This document shows positions 27,355 to 37,156 of a stretch of DNA of 64,000 nucleotides, piece after piece. Below the pieces are notes generated by a model. The model was not told where the DNA came from, did no database searches, and saw only the letters and a list, made by a program, of their open reading frames with translations. Each line of letters begins with the position of its first letter. Within the stretch, counting starts at the first letter, position 1. The stretch spans positions 186,001 through 250,000 of the forward strand of contig NZ_PYNW01000004.1 of the NCBI RefSeq assembly GCF_003026105.1. The letters run 5' to 3'. Source of the stretch: Photobacterium sp. GB-56. Its GTDB lineage: Bacteria; Pseudomonadota; Gammaproteobacteria; Enterobacterales; Vibrionaceae. The translations under genes were made by a program, and so were the position numbers.

Positions 27355-28066
27355 ATTTCTCAGAATCTACTCGCCATTCGGGTATAAATAAATATAACAC
27401 TGCTGCAGATAAGATTGAGCCCATTACGTCTGATGGGAAATGCATACCTAGCCATAAACGGCTAATACCCACACCCACGGCCCATGTTACAAGTCCACCA
27501 GCTAATAAATAGTGGCGAGTACGTAGTAAAAAGCCGCCCCAAAACAGAACGCAAATTGCAGCAAAGATTGTGTGTCCTGATGGAAATGAATAGTTTGTTT
27601 CAGCTTCCCAACTACGAATGCGCCATTTACTAATATAGGTAGATGCTTTTTTAACAACGTTTTTTCTTTCGCTTTTATTCAGCTGATAAAAGTTTTCAGG
27701 TGATGTGACTAAGTTTAAACGCTGTAGTTCATAGGTATAAGGACGAGGGATCGCGGTTTCATGCTTTAAGATTGTTTTCGCGCCAAAACTTAGTACCAAC
27801 AAAATAGCAAATTGAATCCACAACTTAATGATTTGTTTTTTAGGTAAACGGAAAAATACCGGTAATAAACACAGTAATACGGTTGTGATAAGGAAGAAGG
27901 GTTTACCTGCCGTATCCGTTAATAAAGAAAATGATAAGCCAGCCGCATTATTAATGGGATCGCTTAACAGAGGTACTGGGAATATAGAGATAGCAATGAA
28001 AAGTGCTAATGCAAAAAAAGCTAATGCTAGATAGTTAACAAGTTTTTGAGAGATAAAAGACATCAT
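27353..28066 (-). CDS. PAP2-family membrane phosphatase (PgpB-like)
   Basis: An inner-membrane lipid phosphatase, probably acting on phosphatidylglycerophosphate or undecaprenyl pyrophosphate. The three PAP2 motifs are present: K-T-I-L-K-H-E-T-A-I-P-R-P, P-S-G-H-T and S-R-L-W-L-G-M-H-F-P-S-D. Six membrane helices fit the sequence. The ATG at 28066 (or the next ATG three bases on) is a better start than the upstream TTG; neither has a strong ribosome site. About 237 residues, close to E. coli PgpB. Substrate choice cannot be read from sequence. Confidence 0.82.
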   Translation of the reverse strand: MMSFISQKLVNYLALAFFALALFIAISIFPVPLLSDPINNAAGLSFSLLTDTAGKPFFLITTVLLCLLPVFFRLPKKQIIKLWIQFAILLVLSFGAKTILKHETAIPRPYTYELQRLNLVTSPENFYQLNKSERKNVVKKASTYISKWRIRSWEAETNYSFPSGHTIFAAICVLFWGGFLLRTRHYLLAGGLVTWAVGVGISRLWLGMHFPSDVMGSILSAAVLYLFIPEWRVDSEK

Positions 28067-28324
28067 GGTTAAAGTCAATCAGTAATAGGGTATGAGTAGG
28101 TTGACATCAAATTCTAAAGAAAGTGCCATAGAAATGATATTTTATTTTCACAAAGACGGCCAAATTTTGCGTCAAAGAGAATGTGTAATGCTATATAGCC
28201 ATGATTATTTGCTGTTGGTTCTTTCCATGTTAAACGTGAAAAATTGGAGAATTTATAAAACTGTGATGTCTATCACTCATAATTGTGCTTTTAGAAGCAA
28301 ACATTAAGAATCCTTAATCTTTTG

Positions 28325-28340
28325 CTTAATTCCAATTAAG
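28325..28340. promoter_or_regulatory. Palindrome upstream of the PTS gene, possible operator
   Basis: CTTAATT and its exact complement flank a CC spacer, about 85 bases before the PTS start. It is not followed by a T-run. It does not clearly match the NagC or Mlc consensus, so the regulator is open. Confidence 0.3.
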
Positions 28341-28382
28341 AATCAATGCGTATCATTAAGTTATTAAAACAATTTACTTTAA

Positions 28383-28410
28383 TTTTAACTTTTAACTTTT
28401 AACTTTTAAC
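28383..28410. repeat. Heptanucleotide repeat (TTTTAAC) next to the PTS ribosome site
   Basis: About four head-to-tail copies of TTTTAAC, the first incomplete, end directly before GTGGAGAAGAGG, the ribosome site of the PTS gene. Copy-number change would alter the 5' leader length. Confidence 0.85.
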
Positions 28411-28422
28411 GTGGAGAAGAGG

Positions 28423-29808
28423 ATGAGCATTCTCGGACATTTCCAAAAGCTAGGAAACGCAATTATGTTTCCTATTGCAGTTTTACCGATTGCCGGTATT
28501 TTGCTGCGTATTGGACAACCTGATCTATTAAATATTCCTTTTATTGCAGCGGGTGGTCAGGCTGTATTTACCAATCTTGCATTACTTTTCGCAATGGGTG
28601 TGGGGGCCGGATTTTCGAAAGATAATTCAGCAGCAGCAGCGATTGCATCTGCCGTAGGTTATTTCATCCTGATGGCGGCACTTAAAACGTTAAACCCAGA
28701 TGTTGATCCAGGTGTTGCTGGCGGTATCATTATTGGTGTTTGCGCCGGTCTTCTATATAACCGCTTCCATGCAATCAAATTACCTGAGTTCTTAGGCTTC
28801 TTTGGCGGAAAGCGTTTTGTGCCTATAGTAACGGGTTTAGTTGCTTTAGTACTTGCTTACGCATTCAGCATTATTTGGCCTCCAATTCAAGATGGTATTA
28901 ACCATCTTGGTCAATGGATCCTAACAAGTGGCGTACCTGGTGAGTTCGTTTACGGTGTTGCTAACCGTCTATTAATTCCACTTGGTTTACACCATATCTT
29001 AAACAGCATGGTTTGGTTTGTATTCGGTAGCTACACAGCTGCGGATGGCCATGTAGTAACAGGTGAAATCTCTCGCTTCTTTGCTGGTGACCCAACAGCA
29101 GGACGCATCCTAAGTGGTTTCTTCCCAGTTGTTATGTTTGGTTTGCCAAGTGCTGCGCTTGCATTCTATGTAACAGCGAAGAAAGAAAACAAGAAAGTGG
29201 TTGGTGGTATGTTGTTAAGTGTTGCGCTAACTGCATTCTTAACTGGTATCACAGAGCCAATCGAATTCATGTTCATGTTCCTAGCTCCAGCATTATACCT
29301 AGTACACGCTATTTTAATGGGTGTGAGTATTGTTGTGGCGTCTTACCTGAATATCCACATGGCATTTAGCTTCTCTTCAGGCTTAATTGATTACATCTTG
29401 AACTACAACGCACCTGCTGCGCACAACTCATGGGAAATTATCCCAATGGGTCTTGTGGTAGGCGCAATCTACTTCGTAATCTTCGTTACTGTAATTAAGA
29501 TGTTTAATCTTAAAACACCAGGTCGTGAAGATACGCCGGCTGAAAACTCTAACCCAGAAGACGATGCTGCAAGCAAAGCAGATTTAGCAAAAGCTTACCT
29601 AGCAGCATTAGGTGGTAAAGATAACTTAACTGATATTTCAGCTTGTATCACACGCTTACGCTTAGGTATTGTTGATCGTTCAGTTATCGATGACACAAAA
29701 CTTAAACAACTTGGTGCTAAAGGTGTAGTAAATGTAGGTTCTAATAACCTTCAAGTCATCCTTGGCCCTCAAGCTGAAATTATTGCTAACCAGATGAAGT
29801 CACTTTAA
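28423..29808 (+). CDS. nagE: PTS system N-acetylglucosamine-type IIBC component (NagE-like, no IIA)
   Basis: This membrane permease would import and phosphorylate N-acetylglucosamine, or a related hexose, using phosphate from the PTS. The start is the ATG at 28423 after a GAGAAGAGG site. IIC (about 1-370) begins M-S-I-L-G-H-F-Q-K-L-G and carries the substrate-site motif T-E-P-I-E-F; its sequence follows E. coli NagE more closely than PtsG (L-R-I-G-Q-P-D-L-L-N-I). IIB (about 385-461) has the phosphorylated Cys in D-I-S-A-C-I-T-R-L-R-L. E. coli NagE has a fused IIA domain; here the protein stops after IIB, so a separate IIA such as Crr must serve it. Chitin use in Vibrionaceae makes N-acetylglucosamine a natural substrate. 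Specificity is inferred. Confidence 0.85.
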   Translation: MSILGHFQKLGNAIMFPIAVLPIAGILLRIGQPDLLNIPFIAAGGQAVFTNLALLFAMGVGAGFSKDNSAAAAIASAVGYFILMAALKTLNPDVDPGVAGGIIIGVCAGLLYNRFHAIKLPEFLGFFGGKRFVPIVTGLVALVLAYAFSIIWPPIQDGINHLGQWILTSGVPGEFVYGVANRLLIPLGLHHILNSMVWFVFGSYTAADGHVVTGEISRFFAGDPTAGRILSGFFPVVMFGLPSAALAFYVTAKKENKKVVGGMLLSVALTAFLTGITEPIEFMFMFLAPALYLVHAILMGVSIVVASYLNIHMAFSFSSGLIDYILNYNAPAAHNSWEIIPMGLVVGAIYFVIFVTVIKMFNLKTPGREDTPAENSNPEDDAASKADLAKAYLAALGGKDNLTDISACITRLRLGIVDRSVIDDTKLKQLGAKGVVNVGSNNLQVILGPQAEIIANQMKSL

Positions 29809-29863
29809 GACGTTAGCATTAAGAAATTCGTGATTTCATAATTCCCCCTATGATCACGTTAAG

Positions 29864-29893
29864 CGGCCTACCTTTTGGTAGGCCGTTTTTTTG
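29864..29893 (+). terminator. Terminator after the PTS gene
   Basis: CGGCCTACC and GGTAGGCCG form a nine-base stem with a TTTT loop, then seven T. Confidence 0.92.
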
Positions 29894-29991
29894 TCTTTAA
29901 AAAGTAAAGCCATGATCCTGTTACCTGAAAATTATATCTCTTATGTATATAATGCGAAAATAAGCGGTGAGAAGAAATGATTAGGTATTAA

Positions 29992-30669
29992 ATGAAAGTT
30001 CTCGTTATTGAAGATGATGTCACTACGCGTGAATTTATTGCGCAAGGATTGCGAGAGCATGGCTTTGTGGTTGATGAAGCAGAGGATGGTCATCAAGGAT
30101 TAATGATGGCAACAAGTTGTGAGTATCAACTGATTATTTTAGATCGAATGTTACCGATACTTGATGGTTTAAAAGTACTTGCAGCATTACGAGCAACAGA
30201 AAATGAAACCCCCATCTTAATCTTAAGTGCCATGGATAGTGTAGAAGACCGTGTAGCTGGTTTAACGGCAGGCAGTGATGATTACTTAACGAAACCTTTT
30301 GCTTTAGCTGAGCTAATTGCTCGTGCCAATATATTAGTGAAGCGCCATCAGTCTAGTGTGAATATTTCATCTGAATATAGCTATGACGATTTACGACTTG
30401 ATATTAAATCTCATCGGGTATGGCGCGGATCTCGCGTATTAAATTTGCAGCAAAAAGAGTTCTTACTTCTGCAATATTTAATGGAGCATGCTGAAAGTGT
30501 GGTTTCGCGTATGAGCTTATTTGAGTCGGTATGGAGCTACCACTTCGATCCTAAAACTAATGTTATCGATGTACATATCGCAAACTTACGAAAAAAATTA
30601 GAAGAAGGTGGTGAGCCCAGTTTGATCCATACCGTACGAGGTGCAGGTTATGTCTTACGCAGGCTCTGA
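29992..30669 (+). CDS. OmpR/PhoB-family response regulator
   Basis: A 225-residue two-component regulator. The receiver domain (1-115) has the acidic pair E-D-D near the start, the phosphoacceptor Asp51 (I-I-L-D-R-M) and the Lys of L-T-K-P-F. A winged-helix DNA-binding domain (about 130-225) ends with H-T-V-R-G-A-G-Y-V-L. It overlaps the kinase gene downstream by about 20 bases, so the two are a coupled pair. The signal and targets are unknown; the divergence from PhoP and QseB does not allow a name. Confidence 0.88.
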   Translation: MKVLVIEDDVTTREFIAQGLREHGFVVDEAEDGHQGLMMATSCEYQLIILDRMLPILDGLKVLAALRATENETPILILSAMDSVEDRVAGLTAGSDDYLTKPFALAELIARANILVKRHQSSVNISSEYSYDDLRLDIKSHRVWRGSRVLNLQQKEFLLLQYLMEHAESVVSRMSLFESVWSYHFDPKTNVIDVHIANLRKKLEEGGEPSLIHTVRGAGYVLRRL

Positions 30670-31978
30670 TCGGTTATCGCGTTCGAGTATTCTTAAAGTT
30701 CTACTCTATTTTATTTGTTGTGTTGCTATTATATTTATACTGTTTATTAACCAAGTTTATGTTAATTCAGAAACTATTTACAATAAACAGTTAACAAAAG
30801 AGTTAAATATTGAAATGACATTGTTTGAGCGTATGGTTCAAAAAGGTCATATTAATGCGATTCCTGATCTTGTTAAAGAGCATCAGCAAATCCAAAATGA
30901 GCTTGAATATAGGATTATCAACAGACCAGAGATGAATACTACGCTATCGTATCCAGCAGTATTATCAGATACCGAGCTTAGTGTTAATCACCTTCAAAAG
31001 ACATTAAATTTACCTAATAATAAAATGCTTATTATTAGTGTTAATCCTGAAATAATGCGCTCATACCGAGAAAACATGACACCAATGTTAGTTTCAGGCA
31101 TTGTGGTTCCCGTGATTTTGATGCTTGCGGGCGCTCTATTATTTGCAATTTCTATTTTAAGGAAATTAGAGCGTGTTAACCATGGTATGAACCGAGTTAG
31201 CCTTGGCGAAAAAGGGGTGAAACTCCCAGTCAGTAAAAATGATGATGAATTTGATGTACTGACTATCCACCTTAATTTTCTTATTGAACAAGTCGAGAAA
31301 AAAGAAGAGTCATTAAAGGAACTCTCGGTTGGTATGGCGCACGATTTGCGTACACCAATTGCAAGAATGAAACTTCGGCTTGAAAGCTTACTCGAAAAAG
31401 ATACGACACCGTTTACCAAAGACTTAGAAGCTTGCCATGATGATTTGGAAGTACTCCTTAGCATGTTCAATGGGATGTTGGAAATTTCTCATATCAACAC
31501 GGGGAAACATAAAATTGATAAGCAATGGGTAAGTCTATCTCAAGTTTGCCAAGATGTTGTTGATTTTCTATTGCCTATTTCGGATGAAAAGAAACAAGTT
31601 TTATCATTTCGTGAGGACGAGCCATACCATGTAAAAGGTGAACCTAGTTTACTCTTTCGTGCCATTTATAATGTGGTTGAAAACGCGATTAAATATACAC
31701 CTGATGAAGGAAGTATTGATGTTGTCGTCGATCATTTTGGTGTGGTAGTGATTGATAATGGAATTGGCGTATCCGATGAAGATAAAGGACGCATTAAAGA
31801 GCCGATGTACCGTGCTGATAAAAGCAGGACGCATCAAGGTTTTGGTTTAGGATTATCGCTTGTTGAAGCGGTGATGAAACGTCATGGTGGCGATTTGGTG
31901 TTTAGTGATAATAATCCTGGTTTACGAGCACGATTATATTTTCCTTTAAAACATGATCATAGAATAAATGATCATTAA
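30650..31978 (+). CDS. Sensor histidine kinase, partner of the OmpR-type regulator
   Basis: An inner-membrane kinase of about 442 residues. The ATG at 30650 is a reasonable start inside the regulator gene; a GTG at 30641 is an alternative. Two membrane helices (about 15-35 and 145-170) enclose a periplasmic sensor of about 110 residues with no recognised fold. HAMP (to about 225), the dimerisation helix with the His box M-A-H-D-L-R-T-P-I-A, and an HATPase domain (N-box E-N-A-I-K-Y, G-F-G-L-G-L-S) follow. All catalytic boxes are intact. Confidence 0.88.
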   Translation: MSYAGSDRLSRSSILKVLLYFICCVAIIFILFINQVYVNSETIYNKQLTKELNIEMTLFERMVQKGHINAIPDLVKEHQQIQNELEYRIINRPEMNTTLSYPAVLSDTELSVNHLQKTLNLPNNKMLIISVNPEIMRSYRENMTPMLVSGIVVPVILMLAGALLFAISILRKLERVNHGMNRVSLGEKGVKLPVSKNDDEFDVLTIHLNFLIEQVEKKEESLKELSVGMAHDLRTPIARMKLRLESLLEKDTTPFTKDLEACHDDLEVLLSMFNGMLEISHINTGKHKIDKQWVSLSQVCQDVVDFLLPISDEKKQVLSFREDEPYHVKGEPSLLFRAIYNVVENAIKYTPDEGSIDVVVDHFGVVVIDNGIGVSDEDKGRIKEPMYRADKSRTHQGFGLGLSLVEAVMKRHGGDLVFSDNNPGLRARLYFPLKHDHRINDH

Positions 31979-32007
31979 GAAAAAGCCCGCTAATGGCGGG
32001 CTTTTTG
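31979..32007. terminator. Terminator between the kinase gene and DUF3581
   Basis: AAAAAGCCCGC and GCGGGCTTTTT pair around a short loop. It can act in both directions for these convergent genes. Confidence 0.88.
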
Positions 32008-32032
32008 AAATACAAAATATGATTTCTTCTGT

Positions 32033-32758
32033 TTAAACTTTTTCTGTTTGAAGATTATTGTAGTGTTCTTTTTTTGCGTTGAAACGAGAAACCAAATCAT
32101 CGATACCATCTTGGCAATAAGGCTTTAAGCCACTCATCAGCATACGCTTACGGCCAGTACCCACAATCTCTCCATTTTCTTTAAAACAGAAATTCAGCGT
32201 TACGCTGCCACGTTTGCCATCAACATCAATATTTGAACTTGTTAGCTCTACATGGGGTGCTGTTAAATCTAGTCGGCAGAACTCAAGTTCCATGCTTTCG
32301 TAAATAACTAATGGTCGAGCAGGGTTGATCATCATGTCTTTAGATTTCATCAAAGGCACCATGATATGAGGAAAATTCATTCCTGAAAATTGAACGTAAC
32401 TTTTAGTTATTTGAGCAATTAAATCTTGGTTATGGGTAATTTCACCAGAACGTGCAAGATGAAGAAATTCCTTACCTTTGCTATCGATTAATGATAAATC
32501 GGTATCGGATTCGGCTAAAATACTCAGTTCTGTACTCTCATTTATCATACCTGCAAACGTCACACGCATTTTTTGGCTGATACCAACATTGGCAAGTAAG
32601 ACAGAAAAAAGTAGATCACCAGGAACACAAAAGCGCTTATTATCTGGATCGTGAATAGGGTTGAAGTCACCCGCAATTCGTTTTGCAAAATCACTTGCTT
32701 GTTCACGAGTAAAAGAAAACTGACCACTTTTATCTGAATAGTATGTATCTAAAAACAT
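32033..32758 (-). CDS. DUF3581 family protein (hotdog/MaoC-like)
   Basis: A 241-residue soluble protein matching DUF3581 of Gammaproteobacteria. The N-terminal D-F-A-K-R-I-A-G-D-F-N-P-I-H-D resembles the hydratase/dehydratase motif of MaoC-type hotdog enzymes, with the Asp and His in the expected places. No pathway is known. Single-gene unit. Confidence 0.75.
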   Translation of the reverse strand: MFLDTYYSDKSGQFSFTREQASDFAKRIAGDFNPIHDPDNKRFCVPGDLLFSVLLANVGISQKMRVTFAGMINESTELSILAESDTDLSLIDSKGKEFLHLARSGEITHNQDLIAQITKSYVQFSGMNFPHIMVPLMKSKDMMINPARPLVIYESMELEFCRLDLTAPHVELTSSNIDVDGKRGSVTLNFCFKENGEIVGTGRKRMLMSGLKPYCQDGIDDLVSRFNAKKEHYNNLQTEKV

Positions 32759-33206
32759 GTTACGTATGAATACCTAAAATAGAGACTGCGCCTATTCTAC
32801 AACATAAAATGTTGTGTAATGGTCTAGCCAGATGAAAAACGAGTTGTTCTTAACTTATGTGTAAATGCAAGTGCTTCTATTCACCATTGATATTCAATGA
32901 TTGTGAATAGTATACAATGCCATATTTGTTCTAGTTTAATTATATAGAAATGTTTACAGTATTTTATGAAAATTTCAATAAAACATATAATCTTGATTGC
33001 ATAATATGCTTAACCGCTATTTTTTTAATGTTTTACCCAGTAAATCTATGATTGTCGTGTATATCGATAAATTATTCGGTATTATCATTTATCTAGAGAA
33101 TAAAGAAACCTTTTGTTACAACTTAACATATAACGAAAGGTTTGTGTCGACTTCTAACGTGTAGAAGATGGGAAATAAAAAGGTAGCATGGAAGCTACAT
33201 ATAAAA
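32759..33206. other. Intergenic region without a gene; possible structured RNA
   Basis: No reading frame is credible. It contains AAACCTTTTGTTA near 33107 paired with a near-complement ending 33143, and GTAGC paired with GCTAC near 33184-33198. These precede the hairpin at 33207 on the + strand, so a small RNA ending at that hairpin is conceivable. Confidence 0.35.
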
Positions 33207-33247
33207 ATAAAAAAGCCAAGCTACTTTAAGTAGCTTGGCTTTTTTAT
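33207..33247. terminator. Strong bidirectional terminator after mobB/moeA
   Basis: AAAAAGCCAAGCTACTT pairs with its complement over 16 or more bases with a minimal loop. T-runs lie on both strands. It ends the minus-strand tup/mob/moe operon. Confidence 0.9.
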
Positions 33248-33264
33248 CATGGAGAGCTGAAACG

Positions 33265-35043
33265 TTACATGCGTATATCTAATGGAATGATGGTAACCTT
33301 ATCACCGATTTCTGCATTTACTTGCTCTGGTGCTATTTCAATTAAGCAATTTGCTTCGCTCATCGAACGAAGTATGCCAGAACCTTGCGAGCCTGTACTT
33401 TTCACCACTAAACGGCCATTAGCATCAAAACTCGAAATACCGCGAGTATACTCAGTACGTCCTGGACGAGAGCGAAGTTTTTCAATCGCGATAGCTTGAT
33501 GCGTTTTCGGCTGCCAATTGATAATGCCTTGCTGTTTTCTAATTGCTGGTTCAACAAATTGTAAGAACGCAACTATTACCGCGACAGGATTACCCGGTAG
33601 GCCAAAGAATGGCACGTTACCAATGGTTCCAAAAGCAAGCGGACGACCTGGACGCATATTAATACGCCAAAAGTTAATTCGACCTAACTTCTCTAACACG
33701 CTTTTTATATAGTCCGCATCGCCGACAGATACACCACCAGAAGATAAGATCAAATCAGCTTTCGTGCTCGCTTGTATTAACGTTTTTTCAAGCGATGCTT
33801 CGTTATCATCAATAATACCGAGATCAACGACTTCACAGCCTAAGTGAGTGAGTAGGGCATATAATGTATAGCGGTTTGAGTCATAGATGCAGTTTTGTTT
33901 CTGTGCGTCACCCGGTTGCTGAACTTCATCACCGGTAGAAAAAATTGCAACCCGGATAGGTTTGTTGATTATGATTTTATCAATACCCAGTGACGCTACC
34001 ATACCAAGCTCTGGCGCTGTGATGGTTGTTCCTGCAGCAACGGCAATTTGACCTAATGCGAGATCTTCACCTGCTTGACGTACGTTTTGACCAGCTTTAA
34101 TGTTACCCATTGCTTTATCAAACGTGACCGTGTCACCTTTTTGGGTTGCTTGTTCACGCATAATGACGGTATCCGCACCTTGCGGAATAGGTGCGCCTGT
34201 CATGATACGAACAGCTTCACCATGATGTAGTGGCTCATCGTAACTATGACCAGCAAGTACTTGACCAACAACCTGATAGCTATCACGCCCTATATCATCA
34301 CCAGCAATGGCATAACCATCCATTGCAGAATTAGTATGTTGGGGGACATTGACTGGCGATAAAATATCTTGTGCGACAATTTGCCCTAGTGCTTGATGTA
34401 GACTAACAGATTCGCTGATATGTAATGGCTTAATCTGTTCAAGAATTTTTTCTCGACCTTGAGTAACCGATAACATACCTGCAGGATTGATATCGCTACA
34501 GCTTAATGTTTGCGCTTCAGTGGTTGCACTGCTGTTCACGTAATCAATAACAAAGTCAGTAAGTTGATCAAGATTATTGATATCCATTTGTGGCAATGTG
34601 CTTTCAGCTGGGATATTCGCTGCGATGGCAATGATGTTGCTGTCTTCTGGGTGTAGCCAAGGTTTGCCGACTTCTTTGCGGTGTAATTCAATCTTAGGGA
34701 AATCGAGCTTTTTAAAACCTTCCACCAAAATGAGATCTAATTGGGTTTGATCTAGTTGGCTGAGTAAATAGGGAAGTTGTGCTTCTTCTTCTGGTGTTTC
34801 TGTCACCAGTGCGCGACGGTAGCGAGAAGAGATCAACATTTGGCTTGCGCCTGCTTTACGAAGGCGGTAGCTGTCTTTGCCTTCTTGGTCGATATCAAAA
34901 TTATGGTGAGCGTGTTTTACCACGGCTACACGAAGTCCTCGCTCTACAAGTTTAGGCAACATTGCTTCAAGTAAAGTGGTTTTACCTGTACCGCTAAATG
35001 CAGCGAAACCAAGTAGCGGTAAAGAAGCGTTAATTTGACTCAT
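33265..35043 (-). CDS. MobB-MoeA fusion: cofactor adaptor plus molybdopterin molybdotransferase
   Basis: A two-domain protein of about 592 residues. MobB (about 5-165) has the P-loop G-T-G-K-T-T-L and binds GTP or guanine dinucleotide cofactor intermediates. MoeA (about 190-590) inserts molybdate or tungstate into adenylylated molybdopterin; it has the motif T-N-S-A-M-D-G-Y-A, the S-S-G-G-V-S-V-G-D loop and G-L-P-G-N-P-V-A. Both are usually separate proteins, so the fusion lets one product act at two late steps. The start at 35043 overlaps the end of mobA by 14 bases. Last gene of the operon that begins with tupA. Confidence 0.9.
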   Translation of the reverse strand: MSQINASLPLLGFAAFSGTGKTTLLEAMLPKLVERGLRVAVVKHAHHNFDIDQEGKDSYRLRKAGASQMLISSRYRRALVTETPEEEAQLPYLLSQLDQTQLDLILVEGFKKLDFPKIELHRKEVGKPWLHPEDSNIIAIAANIPAESTLPQMDINNLDQLTDFVIDYVNSSATTEAQTLSCSDINPAGMLSVTQGREKILEQIKPLHISESVSLHQALGQIVAQDILSPVNVPQHTNSAMDGYAIAGDDIGRDSYQVVGQVLAGHSYDEPLHHGEAVRIMTGAPIPQGADTVIMREQATQKGDTVTFDKAMGNIKAGQNVRQAGEDLALGQIAVAAGTTITAPELGMVASLGIDKIIINKPIRVAIFSTGDEVQQPGDAQKQNCIYDSNRYTLYALLTHLGCEVVDLGIIDDNEASLEKTLIQASTKADLILSSGGVSVGDADYIKSVLEKLGRINFWRINMRPGRPLAFGTIGNVPFFGLPGNPVAVIVAFLQFVEPAIRKQQGIINWQPKTHQAIAIEKLRSRPGRTEYTRGISSFDANGRLVVKSTGSQGSGILRSMSEANCLIEIAPEQVNAEIGDKVTIIPLDIRM

Positions 35044-35623
35044 GTAGCACTCCAAATTGAGAGAGTTCTTCAGGGGTATTAAGGTTTACAAAAGCATCGG
35101 CTTGATCACTAAAATCAACCGTGATCATATTACATTGACGGTAAAGCAGAATGATTTTTCTATCACCATTAGCGAGAAAGGCTTCAAGCTTAGGTAAAAT
35201 GCGGCGGTGAACAAGTGTGACTACCGGTTGAATATGCTCACCATTATGAGCAACAGCAATATCGGTTTCTTCTGTACAAGCGTTTGCCATTCTTGCGACT
35301 AAATCATGTGGAAGCTGTGGGCAATCACAAGGCACAAAACCGATCCAGTCGTTATCGATATGAGAAAGTGCGGCATGCATCCCCCCCAAAGGGCCGGGGT
35401 AGTCTTTAATGGTATCCCCAAAGACTTCACCAAATTCAGCATAACGTTCATGGTTGCGGTTTGCATTGATGGTGACATGTGATGTTTGTGGGCGCAGCGT
35501 ATCGATAACATGTTGAATTAATGGCTTATCAGCCAATTTAATTAAACCTTTATCATTGCCTCCCATGCGACTAGCTTGTCCACCAGCCAAAATAACCCAC
35601 TGAGTTTGCTCAGGCGTAGGCAT
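35030..35623 (-). CDS. mobA: Molybdenum cofactor guanylyltransferase MobA
   Basis: MobA adds GMP from GTP to the Mo- or W-molybdopterin to give the bis-guanine dinucleotide cofactor used by DMSO-reductase-family enzymes such as formate dehydrogenase. The start is the ATG at 35623, with AAGGAT upstream; it gives 197 residues beginning just before the nucleotide-binding motif [11 protein letters not shown]. Other family words: P-G-P-L-G-G-M and P-C-D-C-P. It overlaps tupC upstream and mobB/moeA downstream by 14 bases each, so translation is coupled. Confidence 0.92.
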   Translation of the reverse strand: MPTPEQTQWVILAGGQASRMGGNDKGLIKLADKPLIQHVIDTLRPQTSHVTINANRNHERYAEFGEVFGDTIKDYPGPLGGMHAALSHIDNDWIGFVPCDCPQLPHDLVARMANACTEETDIAVAHNGEHIQPVVTLVHRRILPKLEAFLANGDRKIILLYRQCNMITVDFSDQADAFVNLNTPEELSQFGVLHESN

Positions 35624-36311
35624 AGTTATCCTTATCTTTTTTAACAAGCTGCAAATCTGCACGCTCAATTAATTTTGTGTCATTGATTGTCCACTGGCGA
35701 CGACATAAGTCGGTTAGCTCATTATGTTGGTGGCTAGTGATGACAAGGCTAGAGCCTCGCTCTAATAAATCTTTTGCCAATACAACTTGTCGGCTGATGG
35801 ATTCTTTATCCATACTTGCACTGGATTCGTCCATCAATAATACACTTGGTTTTAATACCCATGCACGTGCCATTGCTACACGTTGTCGTTCGCCGCCCGA
35901 TAATACCGAGACATGTTCATCGGCAAGGGTTTCTAAGCCAACCATTCTTAAGGCATTAATGGCTTCATTACGGCGTTGTTGGCGATCTCTAACAATATAT
36001 TTTAAGCCATAACAAACATTATCAAACACCGTTCCATCAAACATATAAGGGGTTTGATGCATGTAGATAATGCCATTTTGATAACAGCCTCCAAACAAAC
36101 GACTTAACCAATGGTGTTGAGTATTAATTTTTCCAGTGGTCGGCTTTTGTAATCCCGCGAGTACTTTTAATAGCGTTGTTTTTCCAACACCGTTATCACC
36201 AGTAAGATAAATCGCATCTTGCGGCTCTAACTTTAACTGAGGAATATGGAAAAGTAGACGATGTTTAAAGCGAACAGAAAGATCTGTTGCCTCAATTGAA
36301 ATATGCATCAT
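35610..36311 (-). CDS. tupC: Tungstate ABC transporter ATP-binding protein
   Basis: The cytoplasmic ATPase of the tungstate importer. Walker [10 protein letters not shown], signature [10 protein letters not shown] and Walker B V-L-L-M-D-E-S-S are all present; the usual Asp-Glu-Pro is Asp-Glu-Ser here. 233 residues, typical for the family. Two adjacent ATG codons are possible starts. The permease gene stops 15 bases upstream. Confidence 0.88.
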   Translation of the reverse strand: MMHISIEATDLSVRFKHRLLFHIPQLKLEPQDAIYLTGDNGVGKTTLLKVLAGLQKPTTGKINTQHHWLSRLFGGCYQNGIIYMHQTPYMFDGTVFDNVCYGLKYIVRDRQQRRNEAINALRMVGLETLADEHVSVLSGGERQRVAMARAWVLKPSVLLMDESSASMDKESISRQVVLAKDLLERGSSLVITSHQHNELTDLCRRQWTINDTKLIERADLQLVKKDKDNYAYA

Positions 36312-36326
36312 ATCAATACCCTCAGC

Positions 36327-37028
36327 TTAGTTCGTACGCAAGTGGGCTTTGCCACGAGAGAACGATAAAATAAAGTTTAGTCCGAGAGCGAGAAGTAATA
36401 AGACCATTCCCAAGGCGACACCTTGTGCAAACGCACCTTTAGAGCTTTCCAATGCAATGGCTGTCGGAATATTTCTGGTTGAATTTAAGATGTTGCCACC
36501 CACCATCATTGAGCAACCCACCTCAGTGATGATGCGACTAAAAGACGCAACAATGGCAGCTAATAGTGGAAAACGGCTTTCCCACATAAGGCTCATTAGT
36601 GCACGAGGGTAGCTTGCACCTAATGAAATAGCGGTTTCCCATGCGCGACGGTCACTATTTTGGAAGGCGGCATGCATCATAGATATCAAGATTGGAAAAC
36701 AAATTAATATTTGCCCAAGAATCATCGCTCGCTGTGTAAACAGCATTTGCCAGTCACCTAAAGGCCCTGAACGCGATAGCAACATATACAACAATAAGCC
36801 AATAACAACAGTAGGAACGGATTGCAGTGTATTAACAAAAGAAAGGATTAGCCATCGACCTGGAAATTTGCCATAAGCAAGGGCGAAAGCAACCAATAAA
36901 GAGGGAATTAATACAATAGCAATGGCTAACAGAGAAACTGAAAAAGAAACACCAACAATGCCCCATAGCGAACTATCTCCACTGAACAAAAGTTGGATTG
37001 CTTGTTGCGTTGTTTGCCAAATATTCAT
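36327..37028 (-). CDS. tupB: Tungstate ABC transporter permease
   Basis: An inner-membrane permease of 233 residues with about five or six helices. The coupling-loop motif E-T-A-I-S-L-G-A-S-Y-P-R-A-L lies near residue 135, and the downstream T-E-V-G-C-S-M-M-V-G-G-N-I stretch is shared with TupB/WtpB-type permeases. It follows tupA by 128 bases on the same strand. Confidence 0.88.
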   Translation of the reverse strand: MNIWQTTQQAIQLLFSGDSSLWGIVGVSFSVSLLAIAIVLIPSLLVAFALAYGKFPGRWLILSFVNTLQSVPTVVIGLLLYMLLSRSGPLGDWQMLFTQRAMILGQILICFPILISMMHAAFQNSDRRAWETAISLGASYPRALMSLMWESRFPLLAAIVASFSRIITEVGCSMMVGGNILNSTRNIPTAIALESSKGAFAQGVALGMVLLLLALGLNFILSFSRGKAHLRTN

Positions 37029-37156
37029 TGTTATTTTATTTCTAATATTTAATTGGTTACGCCGAACATGGCCTTATTTCATTATAACAGAAGTGTTAAT
37101 TAGATAAGAGCAAGTGTTCGGCGTAAAATGCTATAAAATCAAATAAAGTTGATTGT

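Noticed and set aside
28092-28307. 71-residue reading frame upstream of the PTS gene
   Set aside because: Weak ribosome site, no recognisable domain and biased AT-rich composition; it overlaps the probable promoter region.
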